Assembly: GCF_900114005.1 (NCBI RefSeq)
Contig: NZ_FORM01000008.1
Span: 163,245 to 227,244, forward strand
Length of the DNA stretch: 64,000 nucleotides
Source: Olleya namhaensis
Lineage (GTDB): Bacteria > Bacteroidota > Bacteroidia > Flavobacteriales > Flavobacteriaceae
Direction: 5' to 3'
A program made the position numbers and the translations under genes. Every line of letters starts with the position of its first letter. Position 1 is the stretch's first letter. Shown here one piece after another: positions 46,306 through 55,086 of this stretch. The notes under the pieces are model-generated. The model saw only the letters and a program-made list of their open reading frames with translations, made no database searches and had not been told where the DNA came from.

Positions 46306-47583
46306 ATGAAAATAGACGACTTACACCAACTTTTTCTAGACTGCAGTGCAGTAAGCACAGACACTAGAAAAGTTAATGATAACAATATGTTTTTTGCTTT
46401 AAGTGGCGAAAATTTTAATGGTAATAAATTTGCTCAAGACGCTTTAGATAAAGGAGCAAAATATGCGATTATAGACGATCCAGATTTCAAAGCATCAGAT
46501 AACACCATTTTAGTAGAAAACAGTCTTAAAACGCTTCAAGAATTAGCGACATATCACAGGACTTACTTAGGAACCAAAATTATATCCTTAACAGGAAGTA
46601 ATGGAAAAACAACAACAAAAGAATTAATAAACACAGTATTATCCAAAAAGTATAACACTACAGCAACCATAGGTAACTTAAACAACCATATTGGCGTACC
46701 TCTAACCCTTTTGTCAATGACAAAGGATACAGAAATTGGGATTGTAGAAATGGGTGCTAACCACAAAAAAGAAATTGCTTTTTTATGCGATATAGCAAAA
46801 CCTGACTTTGGCTATATTACTAACTTTGGGAAAGCGCACCTTGAAGGATTTGGAGGCATTGAAGGCGTTATTGAAGGTAAAAGCGAGCTGTATCACTATT
46901 TGACTCAAAATGACAAGCACGTCTTTTTAAATGCAGACGACAGTATTCAAATAGAAAAGCTAAATACTTATGTTAAAAAGTTCGGCTTTAGCCAAACCAA
47001 TCCAGAATATTTTAAAATAGAATTTCTAGATGCCAATCCATTTGTATCTTATAAATCAGAAGCTATTACAATACAATCTAATTTAATTGGTGCTTATAAT
47101 TTTACAAACCTTTGCGCCGCAACTATAATTGGTAAATACTTTAATATTGACTTATTAGATATTAAAGATGCTATTGAAAGGTATACACCAAACAATAACC
47201 GTTCTCAGATTATTAAAAGAGATAACACAACCATAATAATGGATGCTTATAATGCTAATCCTTCAAGTATGGAAGTTGCCTTACAAAACCTAAGCAAACA
47301 AGATGCAGAAAACAAAACTGCTATTTTAGGAGATATGTTTGAACTAGGCACATCTGCTAAGTCAGAACATCAAAACATTGCAGATTTAGCAACAAGCTTA
47401 GCTATTGATACTATAATTTTAGTAGGAGAAAATTTTTATAAAGCAGAAATTAAAAGTCCAATAGTAAAACAATATAAAACTTTTGAAAGCTTTAAAGACA
47501 ATTACACACCCATCATAGATAGCTATGTATTAATAAAAGGCTCTAGAGGAATGGCGCTAGAGCGTGTTCTAGAACTGATATAA
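46306..47583 (+). CDS. murF: UDP-N-acetylmuramoyl-tripeptide--D-alanyl-D-alanine ligase
   Basis: MurF adds D-Ala-D-Ala to the UDP-MurNAc tripeptide in peptidoglycan synthesis. The ATG at 46306 gives 425 residues and the usual N-terminus; the longer start at 46276 would sit in the terminator. The Mur ligase P-loop SLTGSNGKTTTKE, the EMGANHKKEI segment and DAYNANPSSM are all intact. Confidence 0.94.
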   Translation: MKIDDLHQLFLDCSAVSTDTRKVNDNNMFFALSGENFNGNKFAQDALDKGAKYAIIDDPDFKASDNTILVENSLKTLQELATYHRTYLGTKIISLTGSNGKTTTKELINTVLSKKYNTTATIGNLNNHIGVPLTLLSMTKDTEIGIVEMGANHKKEIAFLCDIAKPDFGYITNFGKAHLEGFGGIEGVIEGKSELYHYLTQNDKHVFLNADDSIQIEKLNTYVKKFGFSQTNPEYFKIEFLDANPFVSYKSEAITIQSNLIGAYNFTNLCAATIIGKYFNIDLLDIKDAIERYTPNNNRSQIIKRDNTTIIMDAYNANPSSMEVALQNLSKQDAENKTAILGDMFELGTSAKSEHQNIADLATSLAIDTIILVGENFYKAEIKSPIVKQYKTFESFKDNYTPIIDSYVLIKGSRGMALERVLELI

Positions 47584-47585
47584 AT

Positions 47586-47619
47586 AAAAAAATCCGAAAC
47601 AAATGTTTCGGATTTTTTT
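47586..47619. terminator. Shared terminator of murF and the first tRNA-Val gene
   Basis: ATCCGAAAC (47592-47600) pairs perfectly with GTTTCGGAT (47605-47613), with A and T tracts outside, between the convergent murF and tRNA genes. Confidence 0.9.
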
Positions 47620-47620
47620 G

Positions 47621-47695
47621 TGGGCGACAAGGGATTCGAACCCCTGACCCCTTGGGTGTAAACCAAGTGCTCTGAACCAACTGAGCTAGTCGCCC
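47621..47695 (-). tRNA. tRNA-Val (anticodon UAC), copy 1
   Basis: The minus strand folds as a full cloverleaf of 75 bases. The acceptor stem is GGGCGAC/GTCGCCC with discriminator A. The anticodon stem is CTTGG/CCAAG with loop TTTACAC (anticodon TAC), and the T arm contains TTCGAAT. CCA is not encoded. It is identical to copy 2. Confidence 0.97.
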
Positions 47696-47709
47696 TAATA
47701 ATAGGTCTG

Positions 47710-47739
47710 CAAATATATATTAGTTTAAGTTTAAATCAA
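47710..47739 (-). promoter_or_regulatory. Promoter of tRNA-Val copy 1
   Basis: On the minus strand TTG (47737-47739) and TATATTTG (47710-47717) are 19 bases apart, a full Bacteroidota promoter, about 15 bases upstream of the tRNA. Confidence 0.75.
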
Positions 47740-47769
47740 AATTTAAACGCTTAAATAATATAGAGTAAT

Positions 47770-47803
47770 AAAAAATCCAAAACATTTGTTTCGGATTTTT
47801 TAG
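47770..47803 (-). terminator. Terminator of tRNA-Val copy 2
   Basis: It is a diverged copy of the hairpin after copy 1: ATCCAAAAC ... GTTTCGGAT with A/T tracts. The stem now has a mismatch. Confidence 0.7.
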
Positions 47804-47878
47804 TGGGCGACAAGGGATTCGAACCCCTGACCCCTTGGGTGTAAACCAAGTGCTCTGAACCAACTGAGCTAGTCGCCC
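47804..47878 (-). tRNA. tRNA-Val (anticodon UAC), copy 2
   Basis: It is base-for-base identical to the 47621-47695 gene: same 75-base cloverleaf, anticodon TAC, no encoded CCA. The unit repeats with a period of 183 bases. Confidence 0.97.
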
Positions 47879-47893
47879 TAATTATTAGGTGTG

Positions 47894-47922
47894 CAAATAT
47901 ACACTAGTTTTTGACATCTCAA
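47894..47922 (-). promoter_or_regulatory. Promoter of tRNA-Val copy 2
   Basis: On the minus strand TTG (47920-47922) and TATATTTG (47894-47901) are 18 bases apart. The box is identical to that of copy 1. Confidence 0.72.
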
Positions 47923-48018
47923 AACCTTTTATTCAAAAAAAAACGCATTTTCTTTGAATTAAAAATTAACTCATTAATATATAGTCATTAACAAAACAAT
48001 AAATTTAAAATAAATTGA

Positions 48019-48026
48019 TATTTTTG
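48019..48026 (+). promoter_or_regulatory. -7 element before the TTG-initiated gene
   Basis: TATTTTTG matches TAnnTTTG and ends 20 bases before the TTG at 48047, which supports that start codon. Confidence 0.45.
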
Positions 48027-48046
48027 ATTTTAAATACACCCCAAAT

Positions 48047-49747
48047 TTGAATTACATATCATTAATAGATGAATTAGGTATAGATATTGACACAATAACT
48101 ACGCTTGACGACACCAAAATTATAAGACTAAAAAAGCAACTAAAGGCAAAAGCGGTCTTAGATAACAAAAGTAATTTAGGAGAATTAGCGTCTATTATTG
48201 ATCAACTAAAAGATGAGACGACTAGAAAGCACCATATTTTTATAGAAAAACACAAATGGCTTAAACAAGTTATTACTGGAGATTACAGCAATATTCCACA
48301 AAACTCAATTTCTATACATCACGAATCGATAGCTGATACAGAAAGTCTAAAATATTTTTTATCACCTTACTTAAAAGAACATGTCAAACCGTTTTTATCG
48401 GAAACGCTAACCAAAGGAAAGTATATTTTATTACTCAATTTTGTAAAAAGCAACATTCTATTCACGGAAGAAATTGAACAACTTATTATTAGTCTTTTTA
48501 GTTCTAAACTAAATTATGCTAAAGTATATATAGAATCTGGTAAACTTAAAGAGAAGCATTACCCTGTCGGTTTTATAACAAATAGAAATTTTGTAAAATG
48601 TCTAAGTCAATATCCAAACTCTTTTGATGACGAGGTTAATGAGTTAAACTCAGTTATTATTGACACTTACAATTCTAAACGAAAACAAGTAACCGACGAT
48701 AGTTTTATTTTTGCTGCTAAAACAATGGTTGCTTTTGGCGAATTGGATATCTCTAACTATATGCTTAAAGACATCCTTACCACTAATGCTGCAATAGCAA
48801 GTCCATACGCACATAATAGTGCTAGAAAGACCTCCAAGTCTAAATCTGGTACAGGTGTTGGAATCTGGAGTGTCATTGTATTTTTAATTTTAATAGTTAG
48901 AATTGGAGTTAAAGTATTTAAAAGCGATAATAGTTCTACTAATTATTATGACCAATATGATAGGATAAGTGTACCTAATACCAATTATCAAAAAGAAAAC
49001 ATATTAGAAAGAATAAAAGAGATACAAAAAAAACGCGAAGCCGAAGAAAATCAAACAGTATATAATACAGAACAAGAAGTAGAAGAAACAATACTAGAAA
49101 CAACAGAAAGCAATACAATAACAGAAGGCAAAATACCTAAAACCGTTACGTTACCAGATTATAACAGTAAGCATAAATCTAAAGATCACGTACGGTTTAT
49201 TTACAGCTTAAAGCTAAAAACTAACCGTAAAACAAAAACCAAATCCTCTATTAAAACAACACCTTTAAATGCCTTTACAAATCCCTATCCAAAAACCTTT
49301 AACACGATACACTCTTATAAAAACAATACAATCAGCACTTACAGTCTTGTTAAGAATAACAGTCGAAAAGATTTAATTGTATTTAGATTAACTAATGGTA
49401 TTGATCAATCTATTATAATTCCAAAAAGAGAATGGCGCTATTTAAATATTACAAAAGGTGATTCTATATTATTTTACACAGGACATCAATTTGTTGCGGA
49501 CCGCTTCTCTCATTTTAAAGAAAGCGCAGAACTATCTAGATTATACAAAATCGAAACATTAAGCAATAACAGCGAAATCAACATCCTGCCACAAACAATA
49601 AAAGTTAATTTTAATAAAGATTTTAAAACTAACGTAACAACAATAGATAGCACGCTAACCGATAATATCAAAACTGACAAAATAAATTTAGAACCCTTAA
49701 GCATTGATAACATCTATGCTAGATGGTACAGAAACAAATACAATTAA
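48047..49747 (+). CDS. Uncharacterised membrane protein with a TTG start
   Basis: The frame has no ATG near its 5' end; the TTG at 48047 lies 20 bases after a -7 box and gives 566 residues. Residues 1-255 are a soluble helical region, residues about 272-292 (VGIWSVIVFLILIVRIGVKVF) a single transmembrane helix, residues 320-370 a charged, Glu-rich coiled-coil stretch, and the C-terminal 170 residues a probable beta-rich domain. No J-domain HPD motif or other known motif is seen. It converges on the Hsp70 gene with three bases between the stops. Function unknown. Confidence 0.72.
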   Translation: MNYISLIDELGIDIDTITTLDDTKIIRLKKQLKAKAVLDNKSNLGELASIIDQLKDETTRKHHIFIEKHKWLKQVITGDYSNIPQNSISIHHESIADTESLKYFLSPYLKEHVKPFLSETLTKGKYILLLNFVKSNILFTEEIEQLIISLFSSKLNYAKVYIESGKLKEKHYPVGFITNRNFVKCLSQYPNSFDDEVNELNSVIIDTYNSKRKQVTDDSFIFAAKTMVAFGELDISNYMLKDILTTNAAIASPYAHNSARKTSKSKSGTGVGIWSVIVFLILIVRIGVKVFKSDNSSTNYYDQYDRISVPNTNYQKENILERIKEIQKKREAEENQTVYNTEQEVEETILETTESNTITEGKIPKTVTLPDYNSKHKSKDHVRFIYSLKLKTNRKTKTKSSIKTTPLNAFTNPYPKTFNTIHSYKNNTISTYSLVKNNSRKDLIVFRLTNGIDQSIIIPKREWRYLNITKGDSILFYTGHQFVADRFSHFKESAELSRLYKIETLSNNSEINILPQTIKVNFNKDFKTNVTTIDSTLTDNIKTDKINLEPLSIDNIYARWYRNKYN

Positions 49748-49750
49748 TTA

Positions 49751-52237
49751 TTAACGCAATCCTGTTTTACTATCGTCCTTAAACTGCTTTTGCTTGTCTT
49801 TTTCTCTATCTGGCAATAAAGCAAACAAGGCGTACACCACGTGCTTTAAAGACTTATAGTCTTGACGTTCCAGAGCATCGTCTCCTTGTTTAATAAGTTT
49901 TTGAGCCTTTTTTGTGTCTGTAAATTCAGAATTATATCTAATTCCGAAGAAATAACCAATAAAATTTTCGTCACTAGACTGCACAATAGCATTATGCAAT
50001 ACATCTAGTTCCTTAATTTTTGCTCTAATTAAATATTTATCTCCTGAGTTAATAACTTCCTTTTCATTTGCTATTACTTTAAGATATTTAGGTCGATATT
50101 TTTCGTTTTCTTCTTTATTAACTTGCCACTCTAAACCTTCTTTAGAATTGTTATACTCTTCAATCTCTAAAGCAATAACTTTGTTTCTTGTTAGGGTATC
50201 AAAAGTCTGAATTAACTTTCGTTTTTTATCATCTAATTGGTATTTCTGATCAGATACATCGTCCTCATCAAGCAATGTGGTTTCAATTTGTATTTCAATT
50301 AATCCAACACGTAACTGTTCTAATTTACTAGAATATTCAAAATTCTCATCTTCAACTTGCTCTGTTATCAAATGCTCTACATCAGACAAAACAGCGTTAA
50401 TTTCCATATTAATTTTACTAATACTTATCGCACGCTCAGACTCGCTAAAAACATTTTTAAATTCCTGATCACAAGACTGCAAATAGACATTTATTTTTAA
50501 ATCTCTAGACTCTGTAATTTCTAATTCAATTTCAATATCGGTCCCTTTAATCAAATCATCTTCCAAATCTTTTCCAGAAAACTCAATATAACCAATACTT
50601 AAACCTGAACTAGGCAACCCTTTAGACAGACCTTCTACTATATTAATAATTAGATTAGATTCTGATCCTTTTAGAATTGATTTAGATGCTGTTTTATATA
50701 TTTTTTTCTTTAAAGGTAAAATACTTCCTTTTCTAAAAATTTGTTCTAATCGTGTTGTTGACGCATCAATATCATCAATTTCCATACAAATATCAATAGG
50801 TAATGGTTGTCCTAAAACATTATAACTACCTTGATTAATAGCAACTGTATTTATTGTTTTTAAAGCATTTAAATCTTTATCTAAAACCTGAATCTTAAAT
50901 CTATTTAATTGTCCTTTTAAAAGCGGTACAAACTCAGAAAACCCATTATTCAATACTGTTTTTATACCAGAATCATAACCACCATCATTTCGTGTAATTC
51001 GATAATTTATAGCTGCCCCTTCTACTTTACAAGTAATTAACTCTTCTAAATCTCTTGTATTCTGTTCATAGAAAATCTGAGTATCAACAGTACTAACCTC
51101 CTCTTCTTCTATCGTTTCTTCAACAACGATACTTGTAGGCTTTGAACCTGCAAAATAAGCAGCGCCATCTACTACTGCTGACGTCGGATCGATACTGGAG
51201 TCTACTAAAATACCTGTTTCCTCTTTAATTCTTTGTTTTATTAAAGGTACGTACGTGCTCCCTCCTATTAAAATCAAACGTTCAATTTGTGAGTTGATTA
51301 ATTGATTTTGAGAGATTACCTTTTTAATAAATGTAATAGTCTGTTCTACTTTAGGCGCTATAACAGCTTCAAACTGACTCCTAGTAATAACAATTTGATT
51401 GTATAAGTTAAAATCGTTTATATCTATATCCAATTCGATTTCTGTTTCAGGATATACAGATAATTCCTTTTTTGCCTCTTCTGCTTTCTTTAGTAACTCA
51501 AAATACAAGCCTTTATATTTACTTGCTTTTGATTTTATATCCTTCCAAAGGTTAGTAATATTGGCTTTTGCTTCAATCTGAGGAACAATAATTTGTTCTA
51601 CTATTAAATTATCAAAATCAGCTCCTCCTAAAAAGTTATCGCCTTCATTATCTATAACTTTTAACTCTCTATCATTAACCTCTACTAAAGCTACATCAAA
51701 AGTTCCGCCACCAAAATCGTACACAATCCAATGTTTTGAAGACTCGATATCTAAATTAGATTGATTAGCAAAAGCCAAACAAGCCGCAATAGGTTCTTGC
51801 AATAAGACTACCTCTTTAAAGCCGGCTAAATACCCTGCTTTTTTTGTTGCATTAGATTGAATAGTATCAAAAGACGCTGGAATTGTAATGACTGCAGCGT
51901 TTAATTGATCACCATCAGACACAAAGTTTTTAAGTTCTTTTAAAATCAAAGACGACAATTCTATTGGCGACACCTCTTTATCTATAGAAGGAATAAAATA
52001 GGTTTCTTGCGTTCCCATTTTACGTTTAAAAAGCATGCACACATTCTCTGCATCCTTTTCCAGGTAATCCAAAGCTTTATCTCCAATAATGGTCCTATTG
52101 CCTCTAAAAGCGACACAAGAAGGTAGCGTTTGTTTTAAACCTAATGGGTTATTGTATATTTTAACTGCACCACTGTTGTAATTAGCAATCAAACTATTAG
52201 TGGTCCCTAAATCTATTGCAATATTAATGGTCTTCAT
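49751..52237 (-). CDS. Divergent Hsp70-family protein with long C-terminal extension
   Basis: The 828-residue protein has a full Hsp70 nucleotide-binding domain: phosphate loop IDLGTTNS (residues 8-15), YDFGGGTFDVAL, and the adenosine motif LIGGSTYVPLI. An acidic linker (about 376-391) and an insert of about 90 residues follow, then a substrate-binding-like beta segment (FRKGSILPLKKK ... NLIINIVEG). The last 250 residues are a charged helical extension. DnaK is about 640 residues, so this is not the housekeeping copy. It lies six bases downstream of the GrpE-like gene. Its clients are unknown. Confidence 0.88.
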   Translation of the reverse strand: MKTINIAIDLGTTNSLIANYNSGAVKIYNNPLGLKQTLPSCVAFRGNRTIIGDKALDYLEKDAENVCMLFKRKMGTQETYFIPSIDKEVSPIELSSLILKELKNFVSDGDQLNAAVITIPASFDTIQSNATKKAGYLAGFKEVVLLQEPIAACLAFANQSNLDIESSKHWIVYDFGGGTFDVALVEVNDRELKVIDNEGDNFLGGADFDNLIVEQIIVPQIEAKANITNLWKDIKSKASKYKGLYFELLKKAEEAKKELSVYPETEIELDIDINDFNLYNQIVITRSQFEAVIAPKVEQTITFIKKVISQNQLINSQIERLILIGGSTYVPLIKQRIKEETGILVDSSIDPTSAVVDGAAYFAGSKPTSIVVEETIEEEEVSTVDTQIFYEQNTRDLEELITCKVEGAAINYRITRNDGGYDSGIKTVLNNGFSEFVPLLKGQLNRFKIQVLDKDLNALKTINTVAINQGSYNVLGQPLPIDICMEIDDIDASTTRLEQIFRKGSILPLKKKIYKTASKSILKGSESNLIINIVEGLSKGLPSSGLSIGYIEFSGKDLEDDLIKGTDIEIELEITESRDLKINVYLQSCDQEFKNVFSESERAISISKINMEINAVLSDVEHLITEQVEDENFEYSSKLEQLRVGLIEIQIETTLLDEDDVSDQKYQLDDKKRKLIQTFDTLTRNKVIALEIEEYNNSKEGLEWQVNKEENEKYRPKYLKVIANEKEVINSGDKYLIRAKIKELDVLHNAIVQSSDENFIGYFFGIRYNSEFTDTKKAQKLIKQGDDALERQDYKSLKHVVYALFALLPDREKDKQKQFKDDSKTGLR

Positions 52238-52243
52238 GGAGGC

Positions 52244-52537
52244 TTATTCTACTATTATAATTCCTTTTTGCACTAAAGTATTTTCATCATTTCTCTTTTG
52301 ATAAACAATAGGTTTTAGCACTTTTACAATTTTCATCTGTTCGTTAAAATCGCCAGTAATATTAGCTTCGACATCAGTCATTTCATTACGATACGTCTGA
52401 CCTATAGGATTTATAATATGAAAACCTAAAGCTTCAAACTCGTGATTAATTCTATCAATATTTCTATTAAAAAGGGTCAAATTATCTTTGTTACTTTTTA
52501 GTTGAATAGAAAACACTTGATTGATAATTTCTAACAT
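52244..52537 (-). CDS. Small GrpE beta-domain-like protein
   Basis: The 97-residue protein has a short N-terminal helical part and a C-terminal part (residues 36-97) that matches the order of the GrpE beta domain: LGFHIINPIGQTYR for the Gxxx-I-x-P-x-G-x-x-F/Y segment, then MKIVKVLKPIVYQ, then a closing LVQKGIIIVE strand. The long GrpE dimerisation helix is missing. Immediately upstream of an Hsp70 gene (six bases), it may serve as a minimal nucleotide exchange factor. The match is by eye, so the assignment is tentative. Confidence 0.6.
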   Translation of the reverse strand: MLEIINQVFSIQLKSNKDNLTLFNRNIDRINHEFEALGFHIINPIGQTYRNEMTDVEANITGDFNEQMKIVKVLKPIVYQKRNDENTLVQKGIIIVE

Positions 52538-52582
52538 TTTATAGTGAATTAAATGAAAGTGTAAGATACAATTAATTGGAAA

Positions 52583-53800
52583 TTAAACCACCTCGGCAAC
52601 CACAAAAGTACTACCTCCAATATAAATTACATCTTCATCCGAAGCTGCGTTTAAAGCTTCTTTATAAGCTATATCAACTGAAGCAAAAGCATTACCATAA
52701 AATCCTTTAGAAACAAAGATGTCCCTTAAAAAGTGTTGGTCCAAACCTCTTGGCACATCTGGTTTGCAGAAGTAATATGTTGCCCCTTTTGGTAATAAAG
52801 GCAATATTGATGACACATCTTTATCATTAACGACACCAAATACTATATGGAGTTTATTATACTGTTCTTGTAGTAATTGCTGCATGGCTAAAGTTAAGCC
52901 CTCTTTATTATGTGCAGTATCACATATAACTTTAGGACTAACATTTAAGATCTGCCAACGCCCTTTTAAGCCCGTATTTTTAACTGAATTTACTAATCCT
53001 GTTTCGATATTATTATCAGAAACCACAAATCCTTTTAACCTCAATTGTTGGATCGTTTCTAAAACACCTTTAATATTCTTAGTTTGATAACTGCCTTTTA
53101 AATCTGTTACAAAAGCTTCGTTATTAGCTTGATCTGCAAAATATATTGGACTATTATTCTTTTCAGCGAAAGCGGTAAAAACAGCTTGAGTTTCTGTTTG
53201 CGTTTCACTAATCACAACCGGAATATTAGGTTTGATTATCCCAGCTTTTTCTGAAGCTATTAAACCTAAAGTATTGCCCAAAAACTGAACATGGTCTAAA
53301 CCTATATTAGTAATTAAAGACACTTCTGGAGTAATAATATTTGTAGAATCTAACCGACCTCCTAGACCAACTTCGATTACTGCAATATCTACTTTTTGTT
53401 TAGCAAAATAATCAAACGCCAAACCAACAGTCATCTCAAAAAACGATAGGTTATTAGCTTCTAGAAAGGCTTTATTTTGTTTTATAAAACCAATAACAAA
53501 AGCTTTACTTACTTCTTTACCATTGATTTTAACACGCTCTCTAAAGTCCTTTAAATGCGGAGAAGTGTATAATCCAACTTTATAACCGGCTTCCTGTAAA
53601 ATAGAAGCTAGCATATGACTGCTAGACCCTTTTCCATTAGTCCCTGCTACATGTATAGATTTAAATTTGTGTTGTGGATTTTTAAGATGCTTAGCTAAAT
53701 TTAAAGTATTAGTTAAGTCTTTTTTAAATGCGGTCTGACCTTGTTTTTGATACATTGGAAGTTGAGAAAACATCCAATTTACAGTGTCTTGGTAAGTCAT
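52583..53800 (-). CDS. folC: Folylpolyglutamate synthase / dihydrofolate synthase
   Basis: FolC adds glutamate to folates and can make dihydrofolate from dihydropteroate. The Mur-ligase-like P-loop HVAGTNGKGSSSHML, EVGLGGRLDSTN and the C-terminal CDTAHNKEG are conserved; 405 residues is a normal length. It lies six bases downstream of the TonB gene in the same run. Confidence 0.93.
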   Translation of the reverse strand: MTYQDTVNWMFSQLPMYQKQGQTAFKKDLTNTLNLAKHLKNPQHKFKSIHVAGTNGKGSSSHMLASILQEAGYKVGLYTSPHLKDFRERVKINGKEVSKAFVIGFIKQNKAFLEANNLSFFEMTVGLAFDYFAKQKVDIAVIEVGLGGRLDSTNIITPEVSLITNIGLDHVQFLGNTLGLIASEKAGIIKPNIPVVISETQTETQAVFTAFAEKNNSPIYFADQANNEAFVTDLKGSYQTKNIKGVLETIQQLRLKGFVVSDNNIETGLVNSVKNTGLKGRWQILNVSPKVICDTAHNKEGLTLAMQQLLQEQYNKLHIVFGVVNDKDVSSILPLLPKGATYYFCKPDVPRGLDQHFLRDIFVSKGFYGNAFASVDIAYKEALNAASDEDVIYIGGSTFVVAEVV

Positions 53801-53806
53801 GATATA

Positions 53807-54691
53807 TTATTGACCTAATTTAAAATTGATACTTACGTAGCCAATTTGACGCTCTGGAGCTTTACTGTCTGGTGCCCATTTGTGTGTCAATGCCATTTTA
53901 CGTGCTGGCTCTAACAAACAAGCTGCTGTGTTTTTTGTTCCTTTAACACCTGGCTCTGCTTTTACTACTTTACCCGAACGGTCAACTTCTATTCTGACAA
54001 CAACCAAACCAGATTCATTACAGTCTTGAATAATTTTTCTGTAGTCAGGTTTACCCCTACCGTTTAAACCATATCCAACACCATCACCACTACCTTGACC
54101 TGAACCATCACCAAATTTACTTGTTCCGTAAGAGTTACCTGATCCTGGCCCGTTTCCGGGACCATTACCTGGTCCATTATTATTTGAGTCCGATGCACTA
54201 TCAGAATTACTAATACCGTTAATTAACGCGTCATTAGCTTTTCTAATATCATCTTGTCTCTTTTTTTCTGCTGCTTCTGCTGCCGCTTTTGCTGCCTTAG
54301 CTGCTTTTTCTTGTGCTAATTTATCAGCCTTAGCTTTTTCCTTAGCATCATTTTCTTTTTTAGCTTGCTCCTGCTGTTTTTTAATTAAAACAGCCTCTTC
54401 ATCCTCTTGTGTTAACACATTTTCTTGAGATGTTGGCGTCGCAGCTGCTTGTTGCTGTTCTTCTACTTGAGGTTCAGCTTCTTCTGGTTTAGTTTCAGTA
54501 GGTGCTGCTGCTTGCGCTGGCGCACCACCTCCACCTCCAGAAGAACCTCCAAAGTTAATAGCCACACCGTATTCTTCCGGTGGGTCCATATAATTTTGAC
54601 CAACCACAAATAGTAGCAATACCAATATCAACATTATTAATGCTGTTATTTTTGCCGAATTCTGTTCGTGTTTGGTTTTTAAATATTTCAT
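53807..54691 (-). CDS. TonB-like energy transducer
   Basis: The 294-residue protein has one N-terminal transmembrane helix (about 15-31), a long Glu/Lys/Ala-rich coiled segment (80-155), a Gly/Pro/Asn-rich linker with GNGPGNGPG, and a C-terminal TonB-like domain (GLVVVRIEVDRSGKVVKAEP ... IGYVSINFKL). It links the ExbB-ExbD proton channel to outer-membrane receptors. The exbB-exbD-tonB order with one-base gaps is an intact energy module. Confidence 0.9.
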   Translation of the reverse strand: MKYLKTKHEQNSAKITALIMLILVLLLFVVGQNYMDPPEEYGVAINFGGSSGGGGGAPAQAAAPTETKPEEAEPQVEEQQQAAATPTSQENVLTQEDEEAVLIKKQQEQAKKENDAKEKAKADKLAQEKAAKAAKAAAEAAEKKRQDDIRKANDALINGISNSDSASDSNNNGPGNGPGNGPGSGNSYGTSKFGDGSGQGSGDGVGYGLNGRGKPDYRKIIQDCNESGLVVVRIEVDRSGKVVKAEPGVKGTKNTAACLLEPARKMALTHKWAPDSKAPERQIGYVSINFKLGQ

Positions 54692-54692
54692 C

Positions 54693-55085
54693 TTATTGTG
54701 CTTTTACTGCCAATGTAGATTTAATCTTATTTCTGTTTGCAATATCCATTATAAAAACAACATGTTGCATTTCTACACTTTCGTCAGATCTAATAGTGAT
54801 TGTTGGCGACTCGACGTTACCAACCTTTGCTAAAACTTCTGCTTCCAATTGCTCTTTAGACACTTGCTTCATATCTACATAGTACTTGACATTTTTGTCT
54901 ACACTTACAGATACATTTTTTGTCTGTGTTGTTTTACTAGTCGATTTAGGTAATAATAAATCAATAGCTTCCGCAGACACTAACGTTGATGCAATCATAA
55001 AAAAGATAAGCAGCAGAAACACGATGTCCGTCATAGAGGACATGTTAAATTCTGGTGTTACTTTATTTCTTCCTCTTAATCGCAT
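54693..55085 (-). CDS. ExbD/TolR biopolymer transport protein
   Basis: The 130-residue protein has the ExbD layout: a short cytoplasmic N-terminus (NMSSMTDIVF with the proton-path Asp in the membrane segment), one transmembrane helix and a periplasmic domain. It lies one base from both exbB and tonB and is part of the proton-driven energy complex. Confidence 0.92.
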   Translation of the reverse strand: MRLRGRNKVTPEFNMSSMTDIVFLLLIFFMIASTLVSAEAIDLLLPKSTSKTTQTKNVSVSVDKNVKYYVDMKQVSKEQLEAEVLAKVGNVESPTITIRSDESVEMQHVVFIMDIANRNKIKSTLAVKAQ

Positions 55086-55086
55086 A

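Noticed and set aside
47621..47878. tRNA pair as a phage or island attachment site
   Set aside because: No integrase, no partial tRNA copy and no foreign block nearby; both tRNAs are complete with own promoters.
48047..49747. Pseudogene because of missing ATG
   Set aside because: The frame is open for 566 codons, a -7 box lies at the right distance and TTG is a valid start.
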